Source: a bacterium
GTDB taxonomy: Bacteria > Bacteroidota > Rhodothermia > Rhodothermales > UBA10348
Reading direction: 5' to 3'
Length of the DNA stretch: 56,609 nucleotides
NCBI GenBank assembly: GCA_013204185.1
Contig: JABMOI010000015.1
Span: forward strand, 1 to 56,609
The notes beneath the pieces are model-generated. The model was not told the DNA's origin. It did no database searches and saw only the letters and a list, made by a program, of their open reading frames with translations. How positions within the stretch are numbered: the first letter of the stretch is position 1; each line of letters opens with the position of its first letter. The position numbers were made by a program, and so were the translations under genes. This document shows positions 39,388 through 47,769 of the stretch, piece by piece.

Positions 39388-42037
39388 CCGGATCGGCCAT
39401 CGCAGCCCGAACGGACTGGAAACTTACCGTCAAGAAGGCGATGAGCATCATGATCACGCCGGCCATAACTAGGAGCTCGATGCCAATGTCTGTGCGGTAA
39501 GCAAAGCGTTCAACCCACTTGTAGGAAATGAAGTAGCCGATTGCTGAAGCAATGATAAAGGACACGAATATGGGCCGCATGGAATCCCCAGACAGCAGCA
39601 TTACCACTTGACGGGACGAGGCGCCCATCGTTTTTCGAATCCCAATCTCTTTGGTTCGCTGCGCTGTGGCAAACGCTGTTAGTCCAGATAGACCAAGGCA
39701 TGCAATCAAAATGGTGAGGATCGCGAAAATGCTAAGGACACGCGTAAGTCGTTGCTCCTCTTCATATTGCAGCGCGAAGTCATCATCCAAAAAGAACGTT
39801 TCGTAGGTAATTCCGGGGAAAAACTGATCCCAAACTCCTGCTATATGGCTCACTACTCCAGCCATTTGGGCGGACTCTACCCGAATCGCGAACAATCCGT
39901 TTGAAGGAGAAATCCCCATCATCATAGGCTCAATAGATTCTTGGAGCCCGTGGTGGTGGTAGTTTTCAAATACCCCAATGACCACACCTTCGGGCTTTCC
40001 TGAGCCAGGAGAAGTGAATCGTTTACCGATGGCTTCTTCCGAAGAGGCCCAGCCAGCTGCTTTCACCGCCTCCTCGTTAATCAAAACGGCAGTGCTTGCG
40101 TCTTGTCCTATTTGCCTGTCGAAAGCGCGGCCAGCAACCATATTGATACCCAAAGTTGGCACCACATCCCAGCCTACGGCCAGGAATTCCAGTCCATAAG
40201 ACCCATCGTTGGGATATCCTTCAGGGAATGATAGCTGCCCTCTCCATCCAGACCTGCCGGGCACGGTCCACATCGAACTCACATTTGAAACAGCTGCGTT
40301 CTCTTTGATGCTTTGCTCAAATGCTTCATATCTGGCATTCCGCTCCGCACCTGGCACTTTGCGGGCATCCACAACCACGACCTGTTCGGCGTCGAAACCA
40401 AGCGGTCTTGACTGCATGTACCGGATTTGGGTATATGCCACGAGCGTTACCACAATGAGGACACCAGACGTAGTGAATTGAAAGCCCACAAGTCCTTTGC
40501 GGAGCCAACCACCGCCGCTTTTAGTGGTCGAAGGACCCTTCATGGCCTCAACCGGATGATATCCGCTCAAGAGCAATGCTGGATAAGCGCCAGATACCAG
40601 CGTGACGCAGGCAAAGATGGCCATTAGCATCCCGAACATTTCCAACGACCAGAGATCTTGGGTGGTGTAAGAACGCTGAACGAGTGAATTGAACAAGGGT
40701 AGAGCTAATCGCGCAATTCCCATTGAGAGAACGGTTGCGCCGAAAGCTGCCAATGCAGAATCAAACAAAAACTGTACAGCAAGAGTTTTCCTGTCTGCCC
40801 CAATCGCTTTTCTGAGCCCGATTTCGCGGGCTCTGGTTGATGCCCGAGCCGTTGTTAAGTTGATAAAGTTGACGCACGCAATAAGGAGCAGAAAGAGACC
40901 AACTGCGCCCAATAAATAGACGTTTCCGAGGCTGCCACTGGGGCCAAGGAGGTTTCCTTGGTCGGATTTAAGGTAGATGTCTCCATATTTTTCTAAACCC
41001 AACTCGTACTCAATACCGTATTGCTTCATGAGCTCTCCTACCTGCTCCATAGGAAGCGTACGGACCTTTTCTTTGAAGGCTGCTACGTCGACCCCTTCAT
41101 TCAAAACGAGGTAGTTAATCATATTCACGTCGAGCCAACCCTGTGACGTCATTCCAGCGTCAAACCGTTCGGAATCAAATGCTCTAAAGGTCTCAAGGGA
41201 CATGAGTCCGCCAAACTGGATATGAGAGTTCCTTGGCACATTGACTACACCCGTGACTGAAAACTGCAACGAGTCCCTAAGTACGATCTGCCGCCCAGCC
41301 GCGTCTTGCGTTCCAAACAACCGCTCCGACAATTCTGAACTCAATACAATGGAGTAGGCCGTTTCAAGGGCGCTTTGAGGGCTCCCCGACACAAAATCGT
41401 AATCGAACACATCAAAAAAGGCATTATCCGCGTAAAAAAGTGTTTCGTAGAGCGTTTGGTCCTGGTGCTTGATCGGAAACGTGGGGTATGACCGCATGTA
41501 GGTTACCCGTTCAACTTCTGGGTACTCTGCCTCCAAGATCTTCCCGTATGGCCAGCCTACCGTAGACGAACCTAAACGGTAAATGCGGTCCTCTTTTTCG
41601 TGGAGTCCCTTGTCGAAGCTCAGCTCTTGGCGAACAAAGAGAACCATCAACAGGCAGCCGGCTAAGCCAACAGCCAATCCACCTATGTTGATAGAGGAAA
41701 AAACAGGATGCTTGCGCATGTACCGAAACGAAGTGAGAGAATAGTTCTTGGCCATGGCCCAAAACCATCTCCAATCTGTTTTCACTGATGTCTTGATACG
41801 TCCCATTCCAAATCTCACTTTCTTGTATTCAGGTTCTAATTCTGTAAAGTCTCCAAGACGCGACTGCGCTTTACGGTAGGCTTCTTCTTCGCCCAATCCT
41901 TCTTCAATTCCGGTCTCTACCGCGTCCCGGAGGTGGTTTTCGAGCTCGTCCAAATCGTCATCAGAAAAGGAGCGGTTTAGCTTTAAGCTTTGGCGCCAGG
42001 ATGCGATAGCAACGTCTAATTTGAATGTGTATGACAT
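39365..42037 (-). CDS. MacB/FtsX-like ABC transporter permease with N-terminal permease-prefix domain
   Basis: 890 aa; two FtsX-type blocks (AREIGLRKAIGADRKTLAVQFL; TKEIGIRKTMGASSRQVVMLLS). Confidence 0.92.
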   Translation of the reverse strand: MSYTFKLDVAIASWRQSLKLNRSFSDDDLDELENHLRDAVETGIEEGLGEEEAYRKAQSRLGDFTELEPEYKKVRFGMGRIKTSVKTDWRWFWAMAKNYSLTSFRYMRKHPVFSSINIGGLAVGLAGCLLMVLFVRQELSFDKGLHEKEDRIYRLGSSTVGWPYGKILEAEYPEVERVTYMRSYPTFPIKHQDQTLYETLFYADNAFFDVFDYDFVSGSPQSALETAYSIVLSSELSERLFGTQDAAGRQIVLRDSLQFSVTGVVNVPRNSHIQFGGLMSLETFRAFDSERFDAGMTSQGWLDVNMINYLVLNEGVDVAAFKEKVRTLPMEQVGELMKQYGIEYELGLEKYGDIYLKSDQGNLLGPSGSLGNVYLLGAVGLFLLLIACVNFINLTTARASTRAREIGLRKAIGADRKTLAVQFLFDSALAAFGATVLSMGIARLALPLFNSLVQRSYTTQDLWSLEMFGMLMAIFACVTLVSGAYPALLLSGYHPVEAMKGPSTTKSGGGWLRKGLVGFQFTTSGVLIVVTLVAYTQIRYMQSRPLGFDAEQVVVVDARKVPGAERNARYEAFEQSIKENAAVSNVSSMWTVPGRSGWRGQLSFPEGYPNDGSYGLEFLAVGWDVVPTLGINMVAGRAFDRQIGQDASTAVLINEEAVKAAGWASSEEAIGKRFTSPGSGKPEGVVIGVFENYHHHGLQESIEPMMMGISPSNGLFAIRVESAQMAGVVSHIAGVWDQFFPGITYETFFLDDDFALQYEEEQRLTRVLSIFAILTILIACLGLSGLTAFATAQRTKEIGIRKTMGASSRQVVMLLSGDSMRPIFVSFIIASAIGYFISYKWVERFAYRTDIGIELLVMAGVIMMLIAFLTVSFQSVRAAMADPVKSIRYQ

Positions 42038-42044
42038 GACGACC

Positions 42045-42401
42045 TCAAACGGAAAGAGTTAGTTGAGCTTCAGGACCCCAAAGACGGATGAACATGGCGT
42101 TCACGCTGAACCAGCTTTGTTTTTCGGCTTCAAGAGCCTGCAAACCGGCGGGTAAAATGCGGTAATACTTGCGTTTTCGACCTGATTCTGGCGTTTTCCA
42201 GAACGACTCGATCAGCTTTTCATCCTCTAACCGGTGCAAGACCGGATAAAGCATGCCTTCTTTCCAGTCCATCACTCCATCGGAAAGTTCGGCCACATTT
42301 TGGATGATGGCATAACCATACGAGTCAGAACGTGCCAAAATGGAGAGCAGAATAGGCCGCGTGGAGGCGCCGGCGAGTTCTTTTGAAATGGAGTGATTCA
42401 T
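42045..42401 (-). CDS. PadR family transcriptional regulator
   Basis: 118 aa; LSILARSDSYGYAIIQNVAELSDGVMDWKEGMLYPVLHRLEDEKLIESFWKTPESGRKRKYYRILPAG. Confidence 0.93.
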   Translation of the reverse strand: MNHSISKELAGASTRPILLSILARSDSYGYAIIQNVAELSDGVMDWKEGMLYPVLHRLEDEKLIESFWKTPESGRKRKYYRILPAGLQALEAEKQSWFSVNAMFIRLWGPEAQLTLSV

Positions 42402-42590
42402 AGGACAACGAAATCAAATGTGTAAGCGCTTGTCGTGATGTTGAGCATCAACCCTAAAACTTCTAGGCACTACGGAAGGGGATACATAAAAGTTATAGGT
42501 AAGTAAAATATTTTAGCAAAAAGGGCAGGAATCGAATATGTTAGCAGCTTAACGTCATTGAGAACTCGGCTCCTTTAATTCCTGCCAAAT

Positions 42591-43388
42591 ATGTCATTCA
42601 AACCCTTCTTTTTTGCTTCCCTTCTCACGGCTGCTGTGCTCATTAGCGGCTGCAGCGATGCCCCTGGGGAGGCTACCAATCTCGCGGGTCAGGATACCCT
42701 GCGCATCTTGGCGTATAACATTCATCATGGCGCGGGGATGGATCTTGAGCTAGACTTAGATCGAATTGCGAAACTAATTCGGGACCTAAACCCCGATCTC
42801 GTTGCACTGCAAGAGATTGACTCCATAGTAACACGAACTGAAGGGGTAGATCAGGCTGCGGTTCTGGGGCGTTTGACTGGCATGGAATCGGTCTTTGGTG
42901 AATTCATGCCGTACCAAGGGGGCAAATACGGAATGGCTGCTATGTCCAAATGGCCCATCATCCAGAGCACCAATCACAGGTTGCCAGATGGGTCCGAGCC
43001 AAGGTCCTCCGTGGCTCTTCATGTCAAGTCTCCCAAGACGGGGCGCGAGCTTCACTTTGTGAGCATCCATTTCTACGAAACCGAATCGGAGCGATTGGCT
43101 CAGGCCCAGGCATTGGCCGGCTTTTATGAAGGGGTCGAAGAGCCCGTGATCCTGGCCGGAGACTACAACTCCGAGCCAGATTCACCCGTCATTGCGTTCC
43201 TCAAACAGCAATGGGGCTTTGTAGACAAAGGCGAAAACCACTTCACGTTCTCGTCCTTCGAGCCGGTAAAAGAAATTGACTACTTCGCGCTCCGCCCCTT
43301 CGACGCATTCACCGTAATCGATCAGTTTATTGTTGAAGAACCCGTGGCCTCGGACCATAGCCCGATATTTATAGAAGTCGTTTGGTAG
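42591..43388 (+). CDS. Endonuclease/exonuclease/phosphatase family lipoprotein
   Basis: 265 aa; LRILAYNIHHGAGMD...LVALQEIDSIVTRT...VILAGDYNSEPDS...VASDHSPIFIEV. Confidence 0.93.
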   Translation: MSFKPFFFASLLTAAVLISGCSDAPGEATNLAGQDTLRILAYNIHHGAGMDLELDLDRIAKLIRDLNPDLVALQEIDSIVTRTEGVDQAAVLGRLTGMESVFGEFMPYQGGKYGMAAMSKWPIIQSTNHRLPDGSEPRSSVALHVKSPKTGRELHFVSIHFYETESERLAQAQALAGFYEGVEEPVILAGDYNSEPDSPVIAFLKQQWGFVDKGENHFTFSSFEPVKEIDYFALRPFDAFTVIDQFIVEEPVASDHSPIFIEVVW

Positions 43389-43504
43389 GCAGCTTGGTGC
43401 CGCTGCTGTGCCGCTGTTGTGTCCCCACTCGGTTCCAAATGCAGTGCCTACAAATATTTTTTCGTCTTCAGAAACTTCTGCAAATTGCGATGTAGAATCG
43501 GAAA

Positions 43505-44014
43505 ATGACACGGCCGTCACATATCCGATTGGGTGAAGTGAGTGCGTTCAAAAGAACGTACTGCTGCATTGCATTGTTGGTTGCTTTTTTTAACGCTTCG
43601 ATTCTGGCGCCGTTCTCTTTCTCGTTGCAGCCCAAGGAGTTAGGAACTGGTTCAATCAGCCCTTCCGCTGAAATAAGTACGCAACAGACTCGTATAGATA
43701 GGCATGATCCTACTCACTTGTTTGATGCCGACGAATCAAGTGAACTTGCCAACGACTTAAACCATTCGGATAACCTTTTTCCAGAAGGCCAATTGTTGGT
43801 TGCCCAGCCAGTGTACTCCGTGCACGCGCTCCCTCAGACGTTCCAGCAAATAAGCAGCAGAACCGAGGTTCGAGCTCCTGCCTCGGAAGAAGATTCCCTT
43901 GCGCCGAAAATGAAAGGAATTCCGATTTCTCATTTTCAGAATGAAGACGCCTCTTTCTGGGCCTCTTCCGTAACACGCGTTCAGCCCAGCTCCTTGCGGG
44001 TATATCGTATCTAG
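43505..44014 (+). CDS. Hypothetical exported/anchored protein
   Basis: 169-aa ORF with hydrophobic N-terminal segment (CCIALLVAFFNASILAPF); no recognised domain. Confidence 0.45.
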   Translation: MTRPSHIRLGEVSAFKRTYCCIALLVAFFNASILAPFSFSLQPKELGTGSISPSAEISTQQTRIDRHDPTHLFDADESSELANDLNHSDNLFPEGQLLVAQPVYSVHALPQTFQQISSRTEVRAPASEEDSLAPKMKGIPISHFQNEDASFWASSVTRVQPSSLRVYRI

Positions 44015-44141
44015 CCGGTACTGATGAGGGGCCTTCCTCTCGTCCATTTCTCCTGTCAATCCTCTGTTTCAGAAGTCTTTCACCTGCAGAGGTCCCACAC
44101 TACCGTGCTTCACATTTTGCGCTGCAACGCGCCATATCGCC

Positions 44142-44414
44142 ATGAGCATTTCCGAATTAAAAAAAACTAGAGTGAGTTCACCTCATCCTGTGCATTCATT
44201 TTCACCTGCTGTCTCTGCAAAATCGTCCTCTGCCAAACCAGTGGTAGCTAAGCCAGTGTTGGCTAAAACCATTGTTCCACCTGGGAAAAAGTCAACCCAG
44301 ACCACCCCCCCTGTTCAGCCGGACGACAGTCGATTGATGATTGTGCTGACCGTGATCTTGGTGGTCGCTATCGGGCTGATTGGGATTCTGTTTTCCACCA
44401 TTCTAGGCGCATAA
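44142..44414 (+). CDS. Small single-pass membrane protein with Lys/Pro-rich N-terminal region
   Basis: 90 aa; KPVVAKPVLAKTIVPP then LMIVLTVILVVAIGLIGILFSTILGA TM. Confidence 0.55.
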   Translation: MSISELKKTRVSSPHPVHSFSPAVSAKSSSAKPVVAKPVLAKTIVPPGKKSTQTTPPVQPDDSRLMIVLTVILVVAIGLIGILFSTILGA

Positions 44415-44423
44415 ATCCGATGG

Positions 44424-44459
44424 GTGCGCAGACCAGACCCGTGGGTCTGGTCTGCGCAC
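44424..44459 (+). terminator. Terminator-like perfect hairpin without U-tract
   Basis: gtgcgcagaccagaccc-gt-gggtctggtctgcgcac (17-bp arms), no following T-run. Confidence 0.6.
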
Positions 44460-44490
44460 ATCCACGCTACTTAGCACGTTCAATACAACT

Positions 44491-46122
44491 ATGAATTCAT
44501 CTAACGAAGCCTGGGGCAGCCGAATTGGTCTCATTTTAGCCATGGCGGGGAATGCGGTTGGCCTCGGTAACTTCCTCCGGTTTCCTACTCAGGCAGCCAA
44601 CCACGGTGGAGGCTCCTTCATGATCACCTATTTCATCGCCCTGTTGTTACTGGGTATTCCTCTGATGTGGATTGAGTGGGGAATTGGGAGAAATGGGGGA
44701 TTGTACAGAAAAGGGCACATTCCGGGTATGTTTGCGGCCTTGTGGAAACACCCTGCAGCCAAATATCTGGGAGCCATAGGCCTTGTCATTCCTTTTATCG
44801 TCCTCACCTATTACACCTACATCGAAAGTTGGACGCTTGCATATACCTTCTTTTCCATAACAAAGGGCTATTGGGGGGTAGAATCGCAAGCCGGAATGAC
44901 AGACTTCCTTCACGCCTACCAAGGGATAGGAAGTCCGGGTATGGCCGCCCTTTGGCTCCCGTTTCTGTTTTTCTGCCTCACCCTTGTTATTAATATCTGG
45001 GTCGTCTCAAAAGGGATATCCGGAGGGATTGAGAAGCTTGCAAAAATTGGCATGCCCATTCTATTTGTGTTTGCGGCCGTTTTAGCCGTTGTGGTGTTGC
45101 TTTTACCCGCTCAACCTGAGGTGGGCACAACGGCCGCAGACGGACTCAACTTCATTTACCGACCCGATCTTTCGGGCCTCGGCGATGCGGGTGTCTGGCT
45201 TGCTTCTGCAGGACAAATCTTTTTCACGTTGTCCGTAGGTATGGGATCGTTGCAAACGTATGCGTCCTACCTCCGAAAAAAAGACGACATTCTGCTCTCC
45301 GGGATTGCAACAGCTGCAACCAACGAAACAGCGGAAGTCGTTTTAGGTGGTACAATTGCCATCCCAGCAGCTGTGATTTTTTTCGGAGTGACTGGAGTAA
45401 CCCAAATTGCTGCTTCAGGGGCATTCAACCTAGGTTTTGCTACCATGCCGCTCGTGTTTATGCAACTCCCACTGGGTCATTTATTGGGATTTATGTGGTT
45501 TGGATTGTTGTTTTTTGCAGGCATTACCTCTTCCGTAGCCATGGCGACCCCCATTATGGCTTTTTTCAGAGAAGAGTTTGGCTTCAAACGAGAGCGCGTC
45601 GCATGGACTATCGGTCTGGTTGTTCTGATTGCCGGAATGATGCACATCCGGTTTCTCGAATTTGGTTTTCTGGATGAGTGGGACTACTGGGCGGGCACCT
45701 TTGGACTCGCGCTCTTCGCCACCGTAGAGGTCATTTTGTTTATGTGGGTTTACAAACCTGAAAATGCCTGGAAGTCGATCCATCAAGGCGCAGATATCCA
45801 GCTACCTCGTGTGTTCAAGTTCATCATGACATTCGTGACCCCCGCCTACCTGATCGTGATCCTGCTTTGGTGGGGATACTCAGAGGCGCTACCGATTCTC
45901 ACGCTGGTTAAAAACCCGAATGGAGGGATGTACTCTCCAGAAGTACTTCCCTACGTGCTGCTCTCTCGAGCCATTATCGTTTTTATCCTGATCACATTCC
46001 TGATTTTGATCCGGGTAGCGTGGAAACGAAATGGGTACAACGACCGCGTTGGGTTCCGTGAGGTTCATGAAGATGCACTCGAGTCGGAATCCGCTTTTCC
46101 TTCCCATCAACCCAACAGGTGA
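44491..46122 (+). CDS. Sodium-dependent (NSS/SNF family) transporter
   Basis: 543 aa; WGSRIGLILAMAGNAVGLGNFLRFPTQAANHGGGSFMITYF is the NSS N-terminal signature. Confidence 0.95.
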   Translation: MNSSNEAWGSRIGLILAMAGNAVGLGNFLRFPTQAANHGGGSFMITYFIALLLLGIPLMWIEWGIGRNGGLYRKGHIPGMFAALWKHPAAKYLGAIGLVIPFIVLTYYTYIESWTLAYTFFSITKGYWGVESQAGMTDFLHAYQGIGSPGMAALWLPFLFFCLTLVINIWVVSKGISGGIEKLAKIGMPILFVFAAVLAVVVLLLPAQPEVGTTAADGLNFIYRPDLSGLGDAGVWLASAGQIFFTLSVGMGSLQTYASYLRKKDDILLSGIATAATNETAEVVLGGTIAIPAAVIFFGVTGVTQIAASGAFNLGFATMPLVFMQLPLGHLLGFMWFGLLFFAGITSSVAMATPIMAFFREEFGFKRERVAWTIGLVVLIAGMMHIRFLEFGFLDEWDYWAGTFGLALFATVEVILFMWVYKPENAWKSIHQGADIQLPRVFKFIMTFVTPAYLIVILLWWGYSEALPILTLVKNPNGGMYSPEVLPYVLLSRAIIVFILITFLILIRVAWKRNGYNDRVGFREVHEDALESESAFPSHQPNR

Positions 46123-46126
46123 CCTT

Positions 46127-46228
46127 ATGACGAGCTCTTCTCTTTTGTTTATGATTGGTAGCTGGACCTGTGTTTTGGGACTTGTCTTTTGGTCTTACCG
46201 AGCGATCTTTGCCGTGAGAAAAAAGTAG
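46127..46228 (+). CDS. MetS-family NSS transporter small subunit
   Basis: ATG at 46127: MTSSSLLFMIGSWTCVLGLVFWSYRAIFAVRKK (33 aa), single TM, 4 nt after the NSS transporter stop. Confidence 0.85.
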   Translation: MTSSSLLFMIGSWTCVLGLVFWSYRAIFAVRKK

Positions 46229-46233
46229 GTACC

Positions 46234-46272
46234 AACCGCGTCTAGTAACCGCGTCTAGTAACAGGGTCTAGT
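46234..46272. repeat. Three tandem 13-bp repeats (aaccgcgtctagt)
   Basis: aaccgcgtctagt 46234, aaccgcgtctagt 46247, aacagggtctagt 46260. Confidence 0.85.
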
Positions 46273-46324
46273 AACATTGGGCTTCGATGTGCATCCAAAC
46301 AGGCAACCTAGACCGAGATGCATT

Positions 46325-46600
46325 ATGTCGCTAGTAACTCCTACGATTAACGAAGACTACATTCCCATTAGCTGCACGTTTCACGACCGTTTGGAGGATT
46401 ACTCGATTCGGGGATCCACCATTGCAGTCCGCTATTTGGAGAATGAAGAATTCGTAGAAGCGGAAGCCCAAATTGCAGATGTTTATGCAAAAGATGGGGC
46501 TGATTTTGCCAAACTCAGACTAACGAGTGGATCCGAGGTTGTGGTGCGCTTGGACCGGTTGCTCTCCGTGAACGGTTTCGATCTGCCAACGGCTTGTTAG
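46325..46600 (+). CDS. rof: Rho-binding antiterminator (Rof)-like protein
   Basis: Start 46325: YIPISCTFHDRLEDYSIRGSTIAVRYLE...AQIADVYAKDGADFAKLRLTSGSEVVVRLDRLLSVNG matches the Rof/YaeO pattern. Confidence 0.8.
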   Translation: MSLVTPTINEDYIPISCTFHDRLEDYSIRGSTIAVRYLENEEFVEAEAQIADVYAKDGADFAKLRLTSGSEVVVRLDRLLSVNGFDLPTAC

Positions 46601-46625
46601 GGCGGAGTCGATGAGCTTGCCAAAG

Positions 46626-47516
46626 TTAGAACGGCAACGGAAACGGCTTTTCCCAAACATAATGATAGAGCCCTACTCCACCCCATATGCCTAATCCGTT
46701 TTTAACGTTGGACAGAACGCCTGGCTGAGCCAAAATTTCAGGATCAAAAACACCTTGTGGCGGATCCCAATTAGCGTCTAGCACGCGAACTTGAAGCACT
46801 AACGCAAAAAATCGAGGTAGGGAATCGGCTGGAGTCAATCCTGCCATATCGCGAATTCTGGCAGCATCAAGGGCCGTGTCGATGGTAAACTTCCAGTTTC
46901 CATCTTCAGTTCGGTGGCCCGCACGTCCGTACGGCAATCGAAAATCGCTTCGCTCTAAATCATAGGTTAGGATAATATCCCACGGTGACGCGATTCCAGG
47001 CAACTCAATTTCGCTCGTCAACCCATCGTCCATGTTATACAGGAAGGGAAACGGGCGTTCGGCAGGAATCGGTTCGGGTACAGGGAAGCTAGGGATTGTG
47101 GTCTCGGCGGAAGTAATCATGCTATCCGCACGAATGACCTCCAATCTATACGTCCTACCCGGCCGAACGATAAAGTTAGCCGAGAAAATATGTCCATAGG
47201 CCCCGTCATCAAGGCGCCTAAGGGAATGGTTCCATCTGATTTTCCTCCCCGTCTCTAGGTCCGTCGAATAGACTTGGGCATCGATTTGGGCGTCATCGTC
47301 GAGGGGGGATGTGATTCGCTCAGGAAATCGAGTAACAGGAATGACGCGTACAGAATGATTTTGACTCAGCTCATCTAAGTACCCATATATGGTGAAATAC
47401 TTTTGATCGTTCTCGAACGGGTCAATCTCAGTACTGTCGCAACCTGCCATTGCCAACACAAAACCCATTAAAAGGACCACGGAGTAATTTCTAAAATGGA
47501 AATAAGTGACAGGCAC
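46626..47516 (-). CDS. DUF4249-like lipoprotein
   Basis: 296 aa; lipobox GFVLAMAGCDSTEID; KYFTIYGYLDELSQNHSVRVIPV...YRLEVIRADSMITSAETTIPSFP. Confidence 0.65.
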   Translation of the reverse strand: MPVTYFHFRNYSVVLLMGFVLAMAGCDSTEIDPFENDQKYFTIYGYLDELSQNHSVRVIPVTRFPERITSPLDDDAQIDAQVYSTDLETGRKIRWNHSLRRLDDGAYGHIFSANFIVRPGRTYRLEVIRADSMITSAETTIPSFPVPEPIPAERPFPFLYNMDDGLTSEIELPGIASPWDIILTYDLERSDFRLPYGRAGHRTEDGNWKFTIDTALDAARIRDMAGLTPADSLPRFFALVLQVRVLDANWDPPQGVFDPEILAQPGVLSNVKNGLGIWGGVGLYHYVWEKPFPLPF

Positions 47517-47769
47517 GAAAAACTAAATTTTGATGGAAGTGATGGGCTTCACTGAAAAGAAGCATCAACCTTTTCTAAAACAGAAGATAGAGCGGACATT
47601 TGGCGTACGAAAGGCTTTTCTCCGTTCCACAATCATTTCTGCATTTTGTGTGACTTCGTAGGCGAAGGCAGAACAAAAAGCTGATTTTAGACTACATATG
47701 GGCTTGCTGGTAGTTAAAGACTACCGGTATTTGGAATATTCTTCTGTTACTTCTCTGATTTCCGTCCCC

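Noticed and set aside
46234-46272. Possible CRISPR-like array
   Set aside because: Units are contiguous 13-mers without spacers and no cas genes are present
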